From an uncultured Clostridia bacterium (GTDB lineage: Bacteria; Bacillota; Clostridia; Christensenellales; Borkfalkiaceae): a stretch of 6,770 bases of DNA. Below are positions 6,435 through 6,770 of this stretch, one piece after another. The notes beneath the pieces were generated by a model. The model had not been told where the DNA came from, made no database searches, and saw nothing but the letters and a program-made list of their open reading frames with translations. Position 1 is the stretch's first letter. The number at the start of each line of letters is the position of its first letter. Made by a program: the position numbers and the translations under genes. The stretch is from NCBI GenBank assembly GCA_934271725.1, contig CAKQSC010000054.1, positions 1 through 6,770 on the forward strand, read 5' to 3'.

Positions 6435-6770
6435 TATTTTTTTCCTTTAATCGTTTTTCGATTATTTCGTTCACCTCGGGCGGAACGTATTCATTTACGG
6501 ATTTGCCGAAAGACAAAAGCGTTTTAACCGCACTGCTCGATATATGCAAATGCTTTTGCTCGGCGGGTACGAAAAGCGTTATAATATTTCCGTTTAAATC
6601 GGAGTTTACGTAATGCATGTTTTTTTCGTATTCATAGTCAGTAACGTCTCTGACTCCCCTTACCGAAACGTCCGTTTCTTCTATTTTAAGCAATTCTGCC
6701 AAAAGACCGTCGAAAGCAATCGTTTTAACCCTTTCTTCATCTTTATAAACGGATTTTATCATTTCAACCC
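6421..6770 (-). CDS. coaD: Phosphopantetheine adenylyltransferase (partial, N-terminus outside window)
   Basis: CoaD transfers AMP from ATP to 4'-phosphopantetheine, giving dephospho-CoA, the penultimate step of coenzyme A synthesis in the cytosol. The 115 visible residues are its C-terminal two thirds. FDGLLAELL aligns with the usual FDGLLVDFA, VRGVRDVTDYEYE with the substrate-binding RGLRAVSDFEYE signature, HISSSAVKTL with the ISSSxVKE motif, and YVPPEV with the C-terminal helix start. The nucleotide-binding HxGH segment lies beyond the right edge. An ATG at 6760-6762 could be mistaken for the start, but the frame stays open to the edge (Val-Glu before that Met), and this reading matches the RVELI region of the family, so the Met is internal. 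About 50 N-terminal residues should lie outside. The TGA overlaps rarA by 14 bases. Confidence 0.95.
   Translation of the reverse strand, partial: VEMIKSVYKDEERVKTIAFDGLLAELLKIEETDVSVRGVRDVTDYEYEKNMHYVNSDLNGNIITLFVPAEQKHLHISSSAVKTLLSFGKSVNEYVPPEVNEIIEKRLKEKNNGFV
6443..6448 (-). promoter_or_regulatory. Ribosome binding site of rarA inside the coaD coding end
   Basis: AAAGGA on the minus strand lies 8 bases before the rarA ATG (6432-6434) and is wholly within the last codons of coaD. This supports the chosen rarA start and implies that coaD translation passes over the site. Confidence 0.75.

Noticed and set aside
60..6660. Frequent recurrence of the word GTCCGT across the window, as a possible uptake or motif sequence.
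   Set aside because: Where I traced it in the minus-strand flavoprotein gene, most cases are in-frame ACG-GAC or similar codon pairs, so codon preference explains it. A genome-wide count against codon-shuffled sequence would be decisive.
6760..6762. ATG that could be the start of a 113-residue protein.
   Set aside because: The frame continues open to the window edge, and alignment with CoaD places this Met inside the protein, so the gene is a fragment cut by the window.
1..6770. Mobile elements, CRISPR repeats, tRNA/rRNA genes, riboswitches, or a new defence system.
   Set aside because: Virtually all the DNA is filled by recognisable chromosomal genes. No direct-repeat arrays, transposase motifs or structured RNA leaders were seen; the only intergenic stretch over 100 bases is the divergent promoter region.

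Overview
The window looks like a chromosomal segment of a low- to mid-GC Gram-positive anaerobe, most likely an uncultured member of the Clostridia (Bacillota). This is inferred from the class III fructose-1,6-bisphosphatase, the clostridial style of the RarA and histidine kinase sequences, AAGGAG-type ribosome binding sites and gene-dense, mostly same-strand packing. No mobile element, CRISPR array, rRNA or tRNA was seen.

Layout. At the left edge (1-976, minus) lies most of an HI0933/BaiN-like FAD-dependent oxidoreductase, cut by the window end and missing its C-terminus. A 111-base divergent intergenic region follows and carries a good plus-strand promoter. It drives the only plus-strand gene (1088-1411), a 107-residue single-pass membrane protein of unknown function with a strongly acidic tail. 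A strong, probably bidirectional terminator (1426-1457) separates this gene from a convergent minus-strand gene string filling the rest of the window. In transcription order from the right edge the string is: the C-terminal part of coaD (6421-6770), rarA (5112-6434), an OmpR/PhoB-type response regulator (4424-5098), its membrane histidine kinase (3274-4431), and fbp (1456-3264).

The five minus-strand genes are packed with a 14-base overlap, a 13-base gap, an 8-base overlap and a 9-base gap. They are probably co-transcribed and partly translationally coupled. Functionally they mix coenzyme A synthesis (CoaD), replication-fork maintenance (RarA), an envelope-sensing two-component system and gluconeogenesis (Fbp). 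The regulator and kinase are clearly partners. A functional link of that pair to the neighbours is only a possibility suggested by position.

No clearly new system was found. The points most worth a second look are the isolated small acidic-tail membrane protein, an fbp that seems to lack an internal segment found in well-known class III enzymes, a kinase with an altered G1 ATP-binding box and no recognisable HAMP domain, and the unusual company kept by the two-component system.
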